A DNA stretch of 64,000 nt from Xestospongia bergquistia (taxonomy: Eukaryota; Porifera; Demospongiae; Haplosclerida; Petrosiidae), in the NCBI GenBank assembly GCA_963965975.1, contig OZ014420.1:2940001-3004000 (forward strand), written 5' to 3'. Each line of letters starts with the position of its first letter. Positions within the stretch are counted from its first letter, which is position 1. Under the pieces are notes generated by a model. The model did not search any database and had not been told where the DNA came from. It saw only the letters and a program-made list of their open reading frames with translations. The position numbers and the translations under genes are program-made. Of the stretch, positions 1 to 14,280 are shown one piece after another.

Positions 1-570
1 GTTTATTTAGTTAGTCCCATAGAGTGCTTTAGACTGCGTTCTTTACTTTATAAATTTCACTCAATAGTCTAAACTTCTGAACTCTTTAATTTAAAGCCTT
101 TAGAGTGTTAATGCAAACCATCTTACTAAACTGCTAATAGCAGTTTATTTAGCTAGTCCCATAGAGTCCTTTAGAATGAGCATTGAACTTTATAAAATTT
201 ACTCCATAGTCTAAACCTTCTAAAGTTTTTAAATTAGAGACTTTATAGTGTTAATGCAAATCAAGTTACTAAACTGTTAAGAACAGTTTAATTAGTTAGT
301 CCCATAGAGTCCTTTAGACTGAGCTGTTTACTTTATAAAATTCACTCATTAGTCTAAACCTTCTGAACTTTTTAATTCATGGACTTTAGAGTGTTAATGC
401 AAACCAACTTACTAAACTGTTAATAGCAGTTTATTTAGTTAGTCCCATAAGTCCTTTAGACTGAGCAGTTTACTTTATAAAATTTACTCAATAGTCTAAA
501 CCTTCTAAAGTCTTTAAATTAAAGACTTTAGAGTGTTAACGGAAACCAACTTACTAAACTGTTAATAGCA

Positions 571-2286
571 GTTTATTTAGTCAGTTTCATAGAGTCCTTT
601 TCATTGAGCTTTTTACTTTATAAACTTCACTCAATAGTCTAAACCTTCTAAAGTCTTTATAATAAAGACTTTAGAGATTTAATGCAAACCAACTTACGAA
701 ACTGTTTATAGCAGTTTTTTTCGTTAGTCCCATAGAGTCCTTTAGACTGAGCTCTTTACTTTATAAAATTTACTCAATAGTCTAAAGCTTCTAAAGTCTT
801 TCAATTAAAGACTTTAAAGTGTTAATGCAAACCAACTTACTAAACTGTTAATAGCAGTTTATTTAGTTAGTCCCATTGAGTCCTTTAGACCTGTCAATTT
901 ACTTTATAAACTTAACTCAATAGTCTAAACCTTCTAAAGTCTTTAAATTAAAGTCTTTAGAGTGTTAATGCAAACAAACTTACTGAACTGTTAATAGCAT
1001 TTTATTTAGTTTGTCCCATAAAGTCCTCTAGAATGAGCAGTTTACTTTATAAAATTTACTTAATAGTCTAAACCTTCTAAACTCTTTAAATGAAAGACTT
1101 CAGATTGTTAATGCAAACCAACTTACTAAGCTGTCAGTAGCAGTGAATTTAGTTAGTTTGATAGAGTCCTTCAGACTGAGCTGTTTATTTTATAAACTTC
1201 ACTCAATAGTCTAAACATTCTAAACTCTTTTATTTAAAGATTTTAGACGGTTAATTCAAACCAACTTACTAAACTGTTAATAGCAGTTTATTTAGTTAGT
1301 CCCATAGAGTCCTTTAGAATGAGCAGTTTACTTTATAAAATTTACTCGATAGTCTAAACCTTCTAATGTCTTTAAATTAAAGATTTTACGGTATTAATGC
1401 AAACCAACTTACTAAACTGTTAATAACAGTTTATTTAGATAGTCCCATAGAGTCCTTTATACTGAGCTGTTTACTTTATAAACTTCACTCAATAGTCTAA
1501 ACCTTCTAAAGTCTTTATAATAAAGACTTTAGAGTTTTAATCCAAACCAACTTACAAAACTGTTTATAGCAGTTTTTTTCGTTAGTCCCATAGAGTCCTT
1601 TAGACTGAGATCTTTACTTTATAAAATTTACTCAACAGTCTAAACCTTCTAAAGTCTTTAAATTAAAGACTTTAGAGTGTTAATGCTAGCCAACTTACTA
1701 AACTGTTAATAGCAGTTTATTTAGTTAGTCCCATTGAGTCCTTTAGACCTATCAGTTTACTTTATAAACTTAACTCAATAGTCTAAACCTTCTAAAGTCT
1801 TTAAATTAAAGTCTTTAGAGTGTTAACGCAAACCAACTTTCTGAACTGTTAATAGCATTTTATTTAGTTAGTCCCATAAAGTCCTCTAGAATGAGCATTT
1901 TACTTTATAAAATTTACTTAATAGTCTAAACCTTCTAAACTCTTTAAATTAAAGACTTTAGATTGTTAATGCAAACCAACTTACTAAACTGTCAATAGCA
2001 GTGAATTTAGTGAGTTTGATAGAGTCCTTTAGACTGAGCTGTTTACTTTATAACTTCACTCAATAGTCTAAACCTTCTAAACTCTTTTATTTAAAGATTT
2101 TAGATCGTTAATTCAGACCAACTTACTAAACTGTTAATAGCAGTTTATTTATTTAGTCCCATAGAGTCCTTTAGAATGAGCAGCTTACTTTATAAAATTT
2201 ACTCGATAGTCTAAACCTTCTAAAGTCTTTAAATTAAAGACTTTAGGGTGTTAATGCAAACCAACTTACTAACCTGTTAATAACAG
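571..2286 (+). repeat. Two tandem copies of an 858-bp 6-mer
   Basis: The type E marker (711 and 1,569) and the cccattgag marker (871 and 1,729) both repeat at exactly 858 bp, i.e. six monomers. The shared order is a B-like unit with ctttataataaag, then type E, then cccattgag, then the aagtcctctagaatg unit, then the tttgatag unit, then the A unit with actcgatag. The second unit lies at the start of the 5.79-kb repeat copy that begins at 1,429. Confidence 0.85.
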
Positions 2287-5200
2287 TTTATTTAGTTAGT
2301 CCCATAGAGTCCTTTATACTGAGCTGTTTACTTCATAAACTTCACTCAATAGTCTAAACCTTATAAACTCTTTAATTTAAAGACTTTAGAGTTTTAATGC
2401 AAACCAACTTTCTAAACTGTTAATAGAAGTTTATGTAGTTAGTCCCGTAGAGTCCTTTAGACTGACAAGCTTACCTTACTCAATAGTCTAAACCTTTTAA
2501 AGTCTTTAAAATAAAGACTTTAGAGTGTTCATGCAAACCAACTTACTAAACTGTCAATAGCAGTTCATTTAGTTAGTCCCATAGAGTCCTTTAGAATGAG
2601 CAGTTTACTTTTATAAAGTTTACTCAATAGTCTAAACCTTCTAAAGTCTATAAACTAAAGACTTTAGAGTGTTAATGCAAACCAACTTACTAAACTGTGA
2701 ATAGCAGTTTATTTAGTTAGTCCCATAGAGTCCTTTAGAATGAGCAGTTTACTTTCATAAAGGTTACTCAATAGTCTAAACCTTCTAAAGTCTATAAATT
2801 AAAGACTTTAGAGTGTTAATGCAAACCAACTTACTAAACTGTTAAATGCAGTTTATTTAGTTAGTCCCATAGAGTCGTTTAGACTAAGCTCTTTACTTTG
2901 TAAACTTCACTCAATAGTCTAAACCTCCTGAACTATTTAATTCATAGACTTGAGAGTCTTAATGCAAACAAACTGACTAAAGTGTTAATAGCTGTTTATT
3001 TATTTAGTCCCATAGAGTCCTTTAGAGTGAGCAGTTTACTTTTTAAAATTTACTATATAGTCTAAACCTTCTAATGTCTTTAAATTAAAGACTTTAGAGT
3101 TTTAACTCAAACAAAGTTACTAAACTTTTAGTGAAAGTTTATTTAGTTATTCCCATAGAGTCCTTTAGATTAGCGGTTTACTTTATAAACTTCACTCAAT
3201 AGTCTAAGCCTTCTAAACTCTTTAATTTTAAACTTTAGAGTGTTAACGCAAACCAACTTACAATACAGTTAATAGTATTTTATTTAGTTAGTCCCATAGA
3301 GTCCTTTCGACTGAGCAGTTTACTTTATAATCATCACTCAATAGTCTAAACCTTCTAAACTCTTTAATTTAAAGACTTTAGAGTGTTAATACTAACCAAC
3401 TTACTAAACTGTTAATAGCAGTTTATTTAGTTAGTCCCATAAGTCCTTTAGACTGACCAGTTTACTTTACTCAATAGTCTAAATCTTCTAAAGTCTTTAA
3501 ATTAGAGACTTTAGAGTTTTAATGCAAACCAACTTACTAAACTGTTAATAGCATTTGATTTAGTTAGTCCCATAGAGTCCTTTAGAATGAGCAATATACT
3601 TTATAAAATTTATTCCATAGTCTAAACCTTCTAAAGTTTTTAAGTTAAAGACTTTAGAGATTTAATGCTAACCAACTTACTTAACTGTTAATAAAATTTT
3701 ATTCACTTAGTCCCATAGAATCCTTTAGATGAAGTGTTTACTTTATAAAATTCACTCAATAGTCTAAAATTCTAAACTCTTTAATTTAAAGACTTTAGAT
3801 TTTTAATGCAAACCAACTTACTAAACAGTTAATAGCAGTTTATTTATTTAGTCCCATAGAATCCGTTAGAATGAGCAGTTTACTTTATAAACGTCACTCA
3901 ATAGTCTAAACCTTCTAAACTCTTTAATTTAAAGACTTTATAGTGTTAATGCAGACCAACTTATAAAACTGTTAACAGCAGTTTATTTAGTTAGTCCCAT
4001 AAGTCCTTTAGACTGTCCAGTTTACTTTATAAAATTTACTCAATTGTCTAAACCTTCTAAAGTCTTTAAATTAAAAAGTTAAGAGCGTTAATGTAAACGA
4101 ACTTGTTATACTGTTAATACCATTTTATTTATTTAGTGCCATTAAGTCCTTTAGACTGACCAGTTTACTTTATAAAATATACTCAATAGTTTAAACCTTC
4201 TAAAGTCTTTAAATTAAAGACTTTAGAGTGTTCATGCAAACCAACTTACTGAACTGTTAATAGCAGTTTATATAGTTAGTTTCATAGAGTCCTTTAGATT
4301 GAGCAGTTTAATTTATAAAATTTTCTCAATAGTCTAAACCTTCTTAAGTCTTTAAATTGAAGCCTGTAGAGTGTTGATACAAACCAACTTACTAAACTGT
4401 TAATAACATTTTATTTAGTTAGTCCCATAGAGTCCTTTAGATTGAGCTCTTTACTTTGTAAACATCACTCAATAGTCTAAAACTTCTGAACTCTTTAATT
4501 AAAGACTTTAGAGTCTTAATGCGAACAAACTTACTAAACTGTTAATAGCAGTTTATTAAGTTAGTCCCATAGACTCCTTTTGAATGAGCAGTTTACTTTA
4601 TAAAATTTACTCGATAATCTAAACCTTCTAAAGTCTATAAATTAAAGATTTTGGAGTGTTAATGCAAACCAACTTACTAAACTGTTAATAAAAGTTTGTT
4701 TAGTTAGTCCCATAGAGTCCTTTAGACTGAGCTCTTTACTTTATAAAATTCACTCAGTAGTCTAAACCTTATAAAGTCTTTAATTTAAAGACTTTAGAGT
4801 CTTAATGCAAACAAACTTACTAAACTGTTAATAGCAGTTTATCTATTTATTCCAATAGAGTCCTATAGACTGAGCATTTTTTTTATAAATATCACTCAAT
4901 TGTCTAAACCTTCTAAACTCTTTAATTTAAAGACTTTAGAGTGTTAATGCATACCAACTTACGAAACAGTTAATAGCAGTGTATTAAGTTAGTCCCATAA
5001 GTCCTTTAGACTGAGCTGTTTACTTTATTCAATAGTCTAAACCTTCTAAAGTCTTTAAATTAAAGAGTTTAGAGTGTTAATGCAAACCAACTTTCTAAAC
5101 TGTTAATAACAGTTTATTTATTTAGTTTCATAGACTCCTTTAGACTGTGCTCTTTACTTTATAAACTTCTCTCAATAGTCGGAACTTTATGAACTCTTTA

Positions 5201-7222
5201 ATTTAAAGACTTTAGAGTCTTAATGCAAACAAACTTACTAAGCTGTTAATAACAGTTGGTTTAGTTAGTTCCATAGAGTCGTTTAGAATGAGCAGTTTAC
5301 TTTATAAAAATTTCTCGATAGTTTAAACCTTCTAAAGTCTCTAAATTAAAGACTTTAGAGTGTTGATGCAAACCAACTTAGTAAACTGTTAATAGCAGTT
5401 CATTTTGTTAGTCCCATAGAGTCCTTTAGACTGAGCAGTTTACTTTATAAACTTCACTCAATAGTCTAAACCTTCTAAACTCTTTAATTTAAAGACTTTA
5501 GATTGTTAATGCAGACCAACTTACTAAACTGTTAATAGCAGTTTATTTAGTTAGTCACATAAGTCCTTTAGACTGACCAATTTACTTTACTAAATAGTCT
5601 AAACCTTCTAAAGTCTTTAAATTAAAAACTGTAGTGTTTTAATACAAACCAACTTACTAAACTGTTAATAGCAGTTTATTTAGTAGTTTCATAGAGTCCT
5701 TTAGATTGAGCTGTTTACTTTTTTAAACTTCACTCAATAGTCTAAACCTTCTAAAGTCTTTAAATTAGAGACTTTAGACATTTAATGCAAACCACCTTTC
5801 TAAACTGTTAATAGTAGTTTATTTAGTTAGTCCCATAGAGTTGTTTAGAATGAGCTCTTTACTTTATAAAATTTACTCAATGTCTAAACCTTCTAAAGTC
5901 TTTATATTAAAGACTTCAGAGTGTAATGCAAACCAACTTACTAAACTTTTAATAACAGTTTATTTAGTTAGTTTCATAGAGTCCTTTAGACTGAGCTCTT
6001 TACTTTATAAACTTCACTCAATAGTCTAAACCTTCTAAACGCTTTAATTGAAAGACTTTAGAGTGTTAATGCAAACTAACTTACTAAACTGTTAATAGTA
6101 CTTCATTTAGTTAGTCCCATAGAGTCCTTTAGAATGAACAGTTTACTTTATAAAATTTACTCAATAGTCTAAACCTTCTAAAGTCTTCAAATTAAAGACT
6201 TTAGAGTGTTAATGCAAACCAACTTACTAAACTGTTAATAGCAGTTAAATTATTTAGTCACATAGAGTCCTTTAGAATGAGCAGTTTACTTTATAAACAT
6301 CACTTAATAGTCTAAACCTACTAAACTCTTTAATTTAAAGACTTTAGAGTGTTAATGGAAACCAACTTACTAAACTGTTAATAGCAGTTTATTTAGTTAC
6401 TCCAATAAGTCCTTTAGACTGACCAGATTAATTTACTCAATAGTCCAATCCTTCTAAAGTCTTTAAATTAAAGACTTTAGAGTGTTAATGCAAACCAACT
6501 TACTAAACTGTTAATAGGAGTTTATTTATTTAGTTTGATAGAGTCCTTTAGACTGAGCTCTTTACTTTATAAACGTCACTCAATAGTCTAAACCTTCTAA
6601 AGTCTTTAAATTAAAGACTTTAGAGTTTTAATGCAAACCAACTTACGAAACTTTTAATAGTAATTTATTTAGTTAGTCCCATAGAGTCCTTTAGAATGAG
6701 CAGTTTACTTTATAAAATTTACTCAATAGTCCAAACCTTCTAAAGTCTTTAAATTAAAGACTTTAGAGTGTAACGCAAACCTACTTACTAAACTGTTAAT
6801 AACAGTTTATTTAGTTACTCCCATAGAGTCCTTTAGACTACGTTCTTTACTTTATAAACTTCACTCAATAGTCTAAACCTTCTGAACTCTTTAATTTAAA
6901 GACTTTGGAGTGTTAATGCAAGCAAACTTACTAAACTGTTAATTGCAGTTTATTTAGTTAGTCCCATAGAGTCCTTTAGAATGAGCAGTTTACTTTCTAA
7001 AGTTTACTCGATAGTCTAAACCTTCTAAAGTCTTTAAATTAGAGACTTAGAGTGTTAACGCAAACCAAGTTACTAAACTGTTAAGAACAGTTTATTTAGT
7101 TAGTCCTTTAGACTGAGCTGTTTACTTTATAAAATTCACTCAATAGTCTAAACCTTCTGAAATCTTTAATTTAAAGACTTTAGAGTGTTAATGCAAACCA
7201 ACTTACTAAGCTGTTAATAGCA
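1429..7222 (+). repeat. Large higher-order repeat, copy H1 (5,794 bp)
   Basis: Defined by the type E marker: 1,569 to 7,363 is 5,794 bp, and the matching monomer starts are 1,429 and 7,223. The unit is about 41 monomers. Relative to H2, H1 has two extra monomers between about 1.9 and 2.2 kb. It lacks one monomer near 3.6 kb (3,591 to 4,118 is 527 bp against 670 bp in H2). It lacks another near 4.13 kb, where the D unit is fused directly to the following gaccag unit (4,118 to 4,861 is 743 bp against 883 bp). These are single-monomer losses, as expected from unequal exchange. Confidence 0.85.
1572..1713 (+). repeat. Reference monomer, type E (seven-T subtype)
   Basis: Starts gtttttttcgttag instead of gtttatttagttag and follows a monomer ending ctgtttatagca. 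The preceding gcag lies at 711, 1,569, 7,363 and 17,551 on the forward strand. Reverse copies (gggactaacgaaaaaa and close variants) start at 33,651, 39,369, 40,749 and 42,698. A monomer with cccattgagtcctttagacct always follows in the monomer direction, about 160 bp on, in the clear copies. This two-monomer signature is the best phase marker of the large repeat. Confidence 0.88.
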
Positions 7223-9699
7223 GTTTATTTATTTAGTTTCATAGAGTCCTTTACATTGAGCTGTTTACTTTATAAACTTCACTCAATAGTCTAAACCTTC
7301 TAAAGTCTTTATAATAAAGACTTTAGAGGTTTAATGCAAACCAACTTACTAAACTGTTTATAGCAGTTTTTTTCGTTAGTCCCATAGAGTCCTTTAGACT
7401 GAGCTGTTTACTTTATAAAATTCACTCAATAGTCTAAAGCTTCTAAAGTCTTTCAATTAAAGACTATAGAGTGTTAATGCTAACCAACTTACTAAACTGT
7501 TAATAGCAGTTTATTTAGTTAGTCCCATTGAGTCCTTTAGACCTATCAGTTTACTTTATAAAATTAACTCAATAGTTTAAACCTTCTAAAGTCTTTGAAT
7601 TAAAGTCTTTAGAGTGTTAATGCAAACAAACTTACTGAACTGTTAATAGCATTTTATTTATTTAGTCCCATAAAGTCCTCTAGAATGAGCAGCTTACTTT
7701 ATAAAATTTACTCGATACTCTAAACCTTCTAAAGTCTTTAAATTAAAGACTTTAGAGTGTTAATGCAAACCAATTACTAATCTGTTAATAACAGTTTATT
7801 TAGTTAGACCCATAGAGTCCTTTATACTGAGCTGTTTACTTTATTATCTTCACTCAAAAGTCTAAACCTTCTAAACTCTTTAATTTAAAGACTTTAGAGT
7901 TTTAATGAAACCAACTTACTAAACTGTTAATAGAAGTATATTTAGTTAGTCCCATAAGTCCTTTAGACTGACCAGCTTACCTTACTCAATAGTCTAAACA
8001 TTCTAAAGTCTTTAAAATAAAGACTTTAGAGTGTTCACGCACCCCAACTTACTAAACTGTCAATAGCATTTCATTTAGTTAGTTTCATAGAGTCCTTTAG
8101 ACTGAGCTGTTTACTTTATAAACTTCACTCAATAGTCTAAACCTTCTAAAGTCATTAAATTAAAGACTTTAGAGTTTAATGCAAACCAACTTATTAAACT
8201 GTTAATAGCAGTTTATTTAGTTAGTCCCATAGAGTCCTTTAGAATGAGCAGTTTACTTTTGAAAAATTTTCTCAATAGTCTAAACCTTCTAAAGTGTATA
8301 AATTAAAGACTTTAGAGTGTTAATGCAAACCAACTTACTAAACTGTTAATGGTAGTTTTAGTTAGTCCCATAGAGTCATTTAGACTGAGCTCTTTACCTT
8401 ATAAACTTCACTCAATAGTCTAAACCTTTTGAACTCTTTAATTTAAGACTTTAGAGTCTTAATGCAAACCAACTTACTAAAGTGTTAAGAGCAGTTTATT
8501 TATTCAGTCCCATAGAGTCCTTTAGAATGAGCAGTTTACTTTTTAAAATTTACTGTATAGTCTAAACCTTCTAATGTCTTTAAATTAAAGACTTTAGAGT
8601 GTTAACTCAAACCAACTTACTAAACTTTTAATAAAAGTTTATTTAGTTATTCCCATAGAGTCCTTTTGATTAGCAGTTTACTTTATAAACTTCACTCAAT
8701 AGTCTAAACCTTCTAAACTCTTTAATTTTAGACTTTAGTGTGTTAACGCAAACCAACTTACGAAACAGTTAATAACAGTTTATTTATTTAGTCCCATAGA
8801 GTCCTTTCGACTGAGCAGTTTACTTTATAATCATCACTCAATAGTCTAAACCTTCTAAAATCTTTAATTTAAAGACTTTAGAGTGTTAATACAAACCAAC
8901 TTACTAAATTCTTAATAGCAGTTTATTTAGTTAGTCCCATAAGTCCTTTTGACTGACCAGTTTACATTACTCAATAGTCTAAATCTTCTAAAGTCTTTAA
9001 ATTAGAGACTTTAGAGTTTTAATGCAAACAAACTTACTAAACTGTTAATAGCAGTTGATTTAGTTAGTCCCCTGGAGTCCTTTAGAATGAGCAATGTACT
9101 TTATAAAATTTACTGCATAGTATAAACATTCTAAAGTCATTATATTAAAGACTTTATAGTGTTAATGCAAAACAACTTACTAAAGTGTTAATAGCAGTTT
9201 GCTTAGTTAGTTCCATAGAGTCCTTTATAGTTAGCTGTTTACTTTATAAAATTTCCTCCACAGTCAAAACCTTCTAAAGTCTTTAAGTTAGAGACTTTAG
9301 AGTTTTAATGCTAACCAACTTACTAAACTGCTAATAAAATTTTATTCAGTTACTCCCATAGAATCCTTTCGATGAAGTGTTTACTTTACAAAATTCACTC
9401 AATAGTCTAAAATTCTAAACTCTTTAATTTAAACACTTTAGATTTTTAATGCAAACCAACTTACTAAACAGTTAATAGCAGTTTATTTAGTTAGTCCCAT
9501 AGAGTCCGTTAGACTGAGCAGTTCAATTTATAAACGTCACTCTATAGTCTAAACCTTCTAAACTCTTTAATTTAAAGACTGTATAGTGTTAATGCAGACC
9601 AACTTATAAAACTGTTAAAAGCAGTTTATTTAGTTAGTCCAATAAGTCCTTTAGACTGACCAGTTTACTTTATAAAATTTACTCAATTGTCTAAACCTT

Positions 9700-12600
9700 C
9701 TAAAGTCTTTAAATTAAAGACTTAAGAGTGTTAATGTAAACCAACTATTTATACTGTTAATACCATTTTATTTAGTTAGTGCCATTAAGTCCTTTAGACT
9801 GAGCAGTTTACTTCACAAATTTCACTTATTAGTCTAAGGCTTCTAAGTCATTAAATTAAAGACTTTAGACCGTTATGCAAACCAACTTACTAAATTGTTA
9901 ATAGCACTTTATTTAGTCAGTCCCATTAAGTCCTTTAGACTGACCAGTTTACTTTATAAAATATACTCAATAGTTTAAACCTTCTAAAGTCTTTAAATTA
10001 AAGACTTTAGAGAGTTCATGCAAACCAACTTACTGAACTGTTAATAGCAGTTTATATAGTTAGTTTCATAGAGTCCTTTAGAATTAGCAGTTTAATTTAT
10101 AAAATTTATTCAATAGTCTAAACCTTCTTAAGCCTTTAAATTGAAGCCTGTAGAGTATTAATGCAAACCAACTTACTAAACTGTTAATAACATTTTATTA
10201 TTTAGTCCCATAGAGTCCTTTAGATTGAGCTCTTTACTTTGTAAACTTCACTCAATAGTCTAAACCTTCTGAACTCTTTAATTAAAGACTTTAGAGTCTT
10301 AATGCAAACCAACTTACTAAACTGTTAATAGCAGTTTATTTAGTTAGTCCCATAGACTCCTTTTGAATGAGCAGTTTACTTTATAAAATTTACTCGATAG
10401 TCTAAACCTTCTAAAGTCTTTAAATTAAAGATTTTGGAGTGTTAATGCAAACCAACTTACTAAACTGTTAATAAAAGTTTATTTAGTTAGTCCCATAGAG
10501 TCCTTTAGACTGAGCTCTTTACTTTATAAAATTCACTCAGTAGTCTAAACCTTATAAACTCTTTAATTTAAAGACTTTAGAGTCTTAATGCAAACCAAAT
10601 TACTAAACAATTAATAGCAGTTTATCTATTTAGTCCCATAGAGTCCTATAGACTGAGCATTTTTTTTATAAATATCACTCAATTGTCTAAACCTTCTAAA
10701 ATCTTTAATTTAAAGACTTTAGAGTGTTAATGCAAACCAACTTACTAAACTGTTAATAGCACTGTATTTAGTTAGTCCCATAAGTCCTTTGAACTGACCA
10801 GTTTACTTTATTCAATAGTCTAAACCTTCTAAAGTCTTTAAATTAAAGAGTTTAGAGTGTTAATGCAAACCAACTTTCTAAACTGTTAATAACAGTTTAT
10901 TTAGTTAGTTTCATAGAGTCGTTTAGACTGAGCTCTTTACTTTATAAACTTCACTCAATAGTCTGAACTTTATGAACTCTTTAATTTAAAGACTTTAGAC
11001 TCTTAATGCAAACAATCTTACTAAGCTGTTAATAACAGTTGATTTAGTTAGTTCCATAGAGTCGTTTAGAATGAGCAGTTTACTTTATAAAATTTACACG
11101 ATAGTCTAAACCTTCTAAAGTCTCTAAATTAAAGACTTTAGAGTGTTAATGCAAACCAACCTTGTAAACTGTTAATAGCAGTTTATTTAGTTAGTCCCAT
11201 AGAGTCCTTTACACTGAGCAGTTTACATTATAAACTTCACTCAATTGTCTAAACCTTCTAAAATCTTTAATTTAAAGACTTTAGAGTGTTAATGGAAACC
11301 AACTTACTAAACTGTTAATAGCAGTTTATTTAGTTAGTCCCATAAGTCCTTTAGACTGACCAATTTACTTTACTAAAAAGTCTAAACCTTCTAAAGTTTT
11401 TAAATTAAACACTGTAGTGTTTGAATGCAAACCAACTTACTAAACTGTTAATAGCAGTTTATTTAGTAGTTTCATAAAGTCCTTTAGACTGAGCTGTTTA
11501 CTTTTTTAAACTTCACTCAATGGTCTAAACCCTCTAAAGTCTTTAAATTAGAGACTTTAGACATTTAATGCAAACCACCTTTCTAAACTGTTAGTAGTAG
11601 TTTACTTAGTTAGTCCCATAGAGTCGTTTAGAATGAGCAGTTTACTTTATAAAATTTACTCAATGTCTAAACCTTCTAAAGTCTTTATATTAAAGACTTC
11701 AGAGTGTAATGCAAACCAACTTACTAAACTTTTAATAACAGTTTATTTAGTTAGTTTCATAGAATCCTTTATACTGAGCTCTTTACTTTATAAACTTCAC
11801 TCAATAGTTTAAACCTTCTAAAAGCTTTAATTTAAAGACTTTAGAGTGTCAATGCGTACTAACTTACTAAACTGTTAATAGAACTTTATTTAGTTAGAGC
11901 CCTAGAGTCCTTTAGAATGAACAGTTTTCTTTATAAAATTTACTCAATAGTCTAAACCTTCTAAAGTCTTTAAATTAAAGACTTAAGAGCGTTAATGTAA
12001 ACCAACTTGTTATACTGTTAATACCATTTTATTTAGTTAGTGCCATTAAGTCCTTTAGACTGAGCAGTTTAATTCACAAATTTCACTTATTAGTCTAAGG
12101 CTTCTAAGTCATTAAATTAAAGACTTTAGACCGTTATGCAAACCAACTTACTAAACTGTTAATAGCAGTTTATTTAGTTAGTCCCATTAAGTCCTTTAGA
12201 CTGACCAGTTTACTTTATAAAATATACTCAATAGTTTAAACCTTCTAAAGTCTTTAAATTAAAGACTTTAGAGTGTTCATGCAAACCAACTTACTGAACT
12301 GTTAATAGCAGTTTATATAGTTAGTTTCATAGAGTCCTTTAGAATTAGCAGTTTAATTTATAAAATTTACTCAATAGTCTAAACCTTCTTAAGCCTTTAA
12401 ATTGAAACCTGTAGAGTATTAATGCAAACCAACATACTAAACTGTTAATAACATTTTATTTAGTTAGTCCCGTAGAGTCCTTTAGATTGAGCTCTTTACT
12501 TTGTAAACTTCACTCAATAGTCTAAACCTTCTGAACTCTTTAATTAAAGACTTTAGAGTCTTAATGCAAACCAACTTACTAAACTGTTAATAGCAGTTTA

Positions 12601-14220
12601 TTTAGTTAGTCCCATAGACTCCTTTTGAATGAGCAGTTTACTTTATAAAATTTACTCGATAGTCTAAACCTTCTAAAGTCTTTAAATTGAAGATTTTGGA
12701 GTGTTAATGCAAACCAACTTACTAAACTGTTAATAAAAGTTTATTTAGTTAGTCCCATAGAGTCCTTTAGACTGAGCTCTTTACTGTATAAAATTCACTC
12801 AGTAGTCTAAACCTTATAAACTCTTCAATTTAAAGACTTTAGAGTCTTAATGCAAACCAAATTACTAAACAATTAATAGCAGTTTATCTATTTAGTCCCA
12901 TAGAGTCCTATAGACTGAGTATTTTTCTTTATAAATATCACTCAATTGTCTAAACCTTCTAAACTCTTTAATTTAAAGACTTTAGAGTGTTAATGCAAAC
13001 CAACTTACGAAACTGTTAATAGCAGTGTATTTAGTTAGTCGCATAAGTCCTTTAGACTGACCAGTTTACTTTATTCAATAGTCTAAACCTTCTAAAGTCT
13101 TTAAATTAAAGAGTTTAGAGTGTTAATGCAAACCAACTTTCAAAACTGTTAATAACAGTTTATTTATTTAGTTTCATAGAGTCTTTTAGACTGAGCTCTT
13201 TACTTTATAAACTTCACTCAATAGTCTGAACCTTATGAACTCTTTAATTTAAAGACTTTAGACTCTTAATGCAAACAAACTTACTAAGCTGTTAATAACA
13301 GTTGATTTAGTTAGTTCCATAGAGTCGATTAGAATGAGCAGTTTACTTTATAAAATTTACTCGATAGTCTAAACCTTCTAAAGTCTCTAAATTAAAGACT
13401 TTAGAGTGTTAATGCAAACCAACTTAGTAAACTGTTAATAGCAGTTTATTTAGTTAGTCCCATAGAGTCCTTTAGACTGAGCAGTTTACTTTATAAGCTT
13501 CACTCAATTGTTTAAACCTTCTAAACTCTTTAATTTAAAGACTTTAGAGTGTTAATGGAAACAAACTTACTAAACTGTTAATAGCAGTTTATTTAGTTAG
13601 TCCCATAAGTCCTTTAGACTGACCAATTTACTTACTAAATAGTCTAAACCTTCTAAAGTATTTAAATTAAACACTGTAGTGTTTTAATGCAAACAAACTT
13701 ACTAAACTGTTAATAGCAGTTTATTTAGTAGTTTCATAAAGTCCTTTAGACTGAGCTGTTTACTTTTTTAAACTTCACTCAATAGTCTAAACCTTCTAAA
13801 GTCTTTAAATTAGAGACTTTAGACTTTTAATGCAAACCACCTTTCTAAACTGTTAATAGTAGTTTACTTAGTTAGTCCCATAGAGTCGATTAGAATGAGC
13901 ACTTTACTTTATAAAATTTACTCAATGTCTTAACCTACTAAAGTCTTTACGTTAAAGACTTCAGAGTGTAATGCAAACCAACTTACTAAACTTTTAATAA
14001 CAGTTTATTTAGTTAGTTTCATAGAGTCCTTTATACTGAGCTGTTTACTTTATAAACTTCACTCAATAGTCTAAACCTTCTAAACGCTCTAATTTAAAGA
14101 CTTTAGAGTGTTAATGAAAACTAACTAACTAAACTGTTAATAGTACTTTATTTAGTTAGTGCCATAGAGTCCTTTAGAATGAACTGTTTACTTTATAAAA
14201 TTTACTCAATAGTCCAAACC
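9700..14220 (+). repeat. Tandem pair of a 16-mer, 2,261 bp, inside H2
   Basis: Markers repeat at a constant offset: taccatt 9,761 and 12,022 (2,261 bp), tcctata 10,644 and 12,906 (2,262 bp). The first copy ends near 11,960, where a gaatgaacag unit is joined to the acttaagagcgttaatgtaaacc unit that starts the repeat. Limits are approximate, to within one monomer. The two copies are close by eye, with scattered substitutions and no whole-monomer difference noticed. Confidence 0.85.
12027..12167 (+). repeat. Reference monomer, type D (gccattaag subtype)
   Basis: Diagnostic string of variants: taccatttt before the unit, gtgccattaagtcc, cacaaatttcacttattag, gtctaaggcttct, and a one-base deletion giving ccgttatgc instead of gttaatgc. 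Occurrences of the preceding taccatt include 4,118, 9,761, 12,022 and 19,109. Reverse-strand copies near 45.2, 56.3, 59.1 and 61.7 kb carry the same one-base deletion (gcataacgg, or gcaaaacgg at 56.2 kb). This ties both orientations to one ancestral subtype. Confidence 0.88.
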
Positions 14221-14280
14221 TTCTAAAGTCATTAAATTAGAGACTTTAGAGTGTTAATGCAAACTAACTTACTAAACAGT

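Noticed and set aside
5841-6029. Open reading frame of 62 codons on the + strand
   Set aside because: It lies wholly inside satellite monomers and exists only because small indels shift the frame past the usual stops. There is no start context and the peptide is translated repeat.
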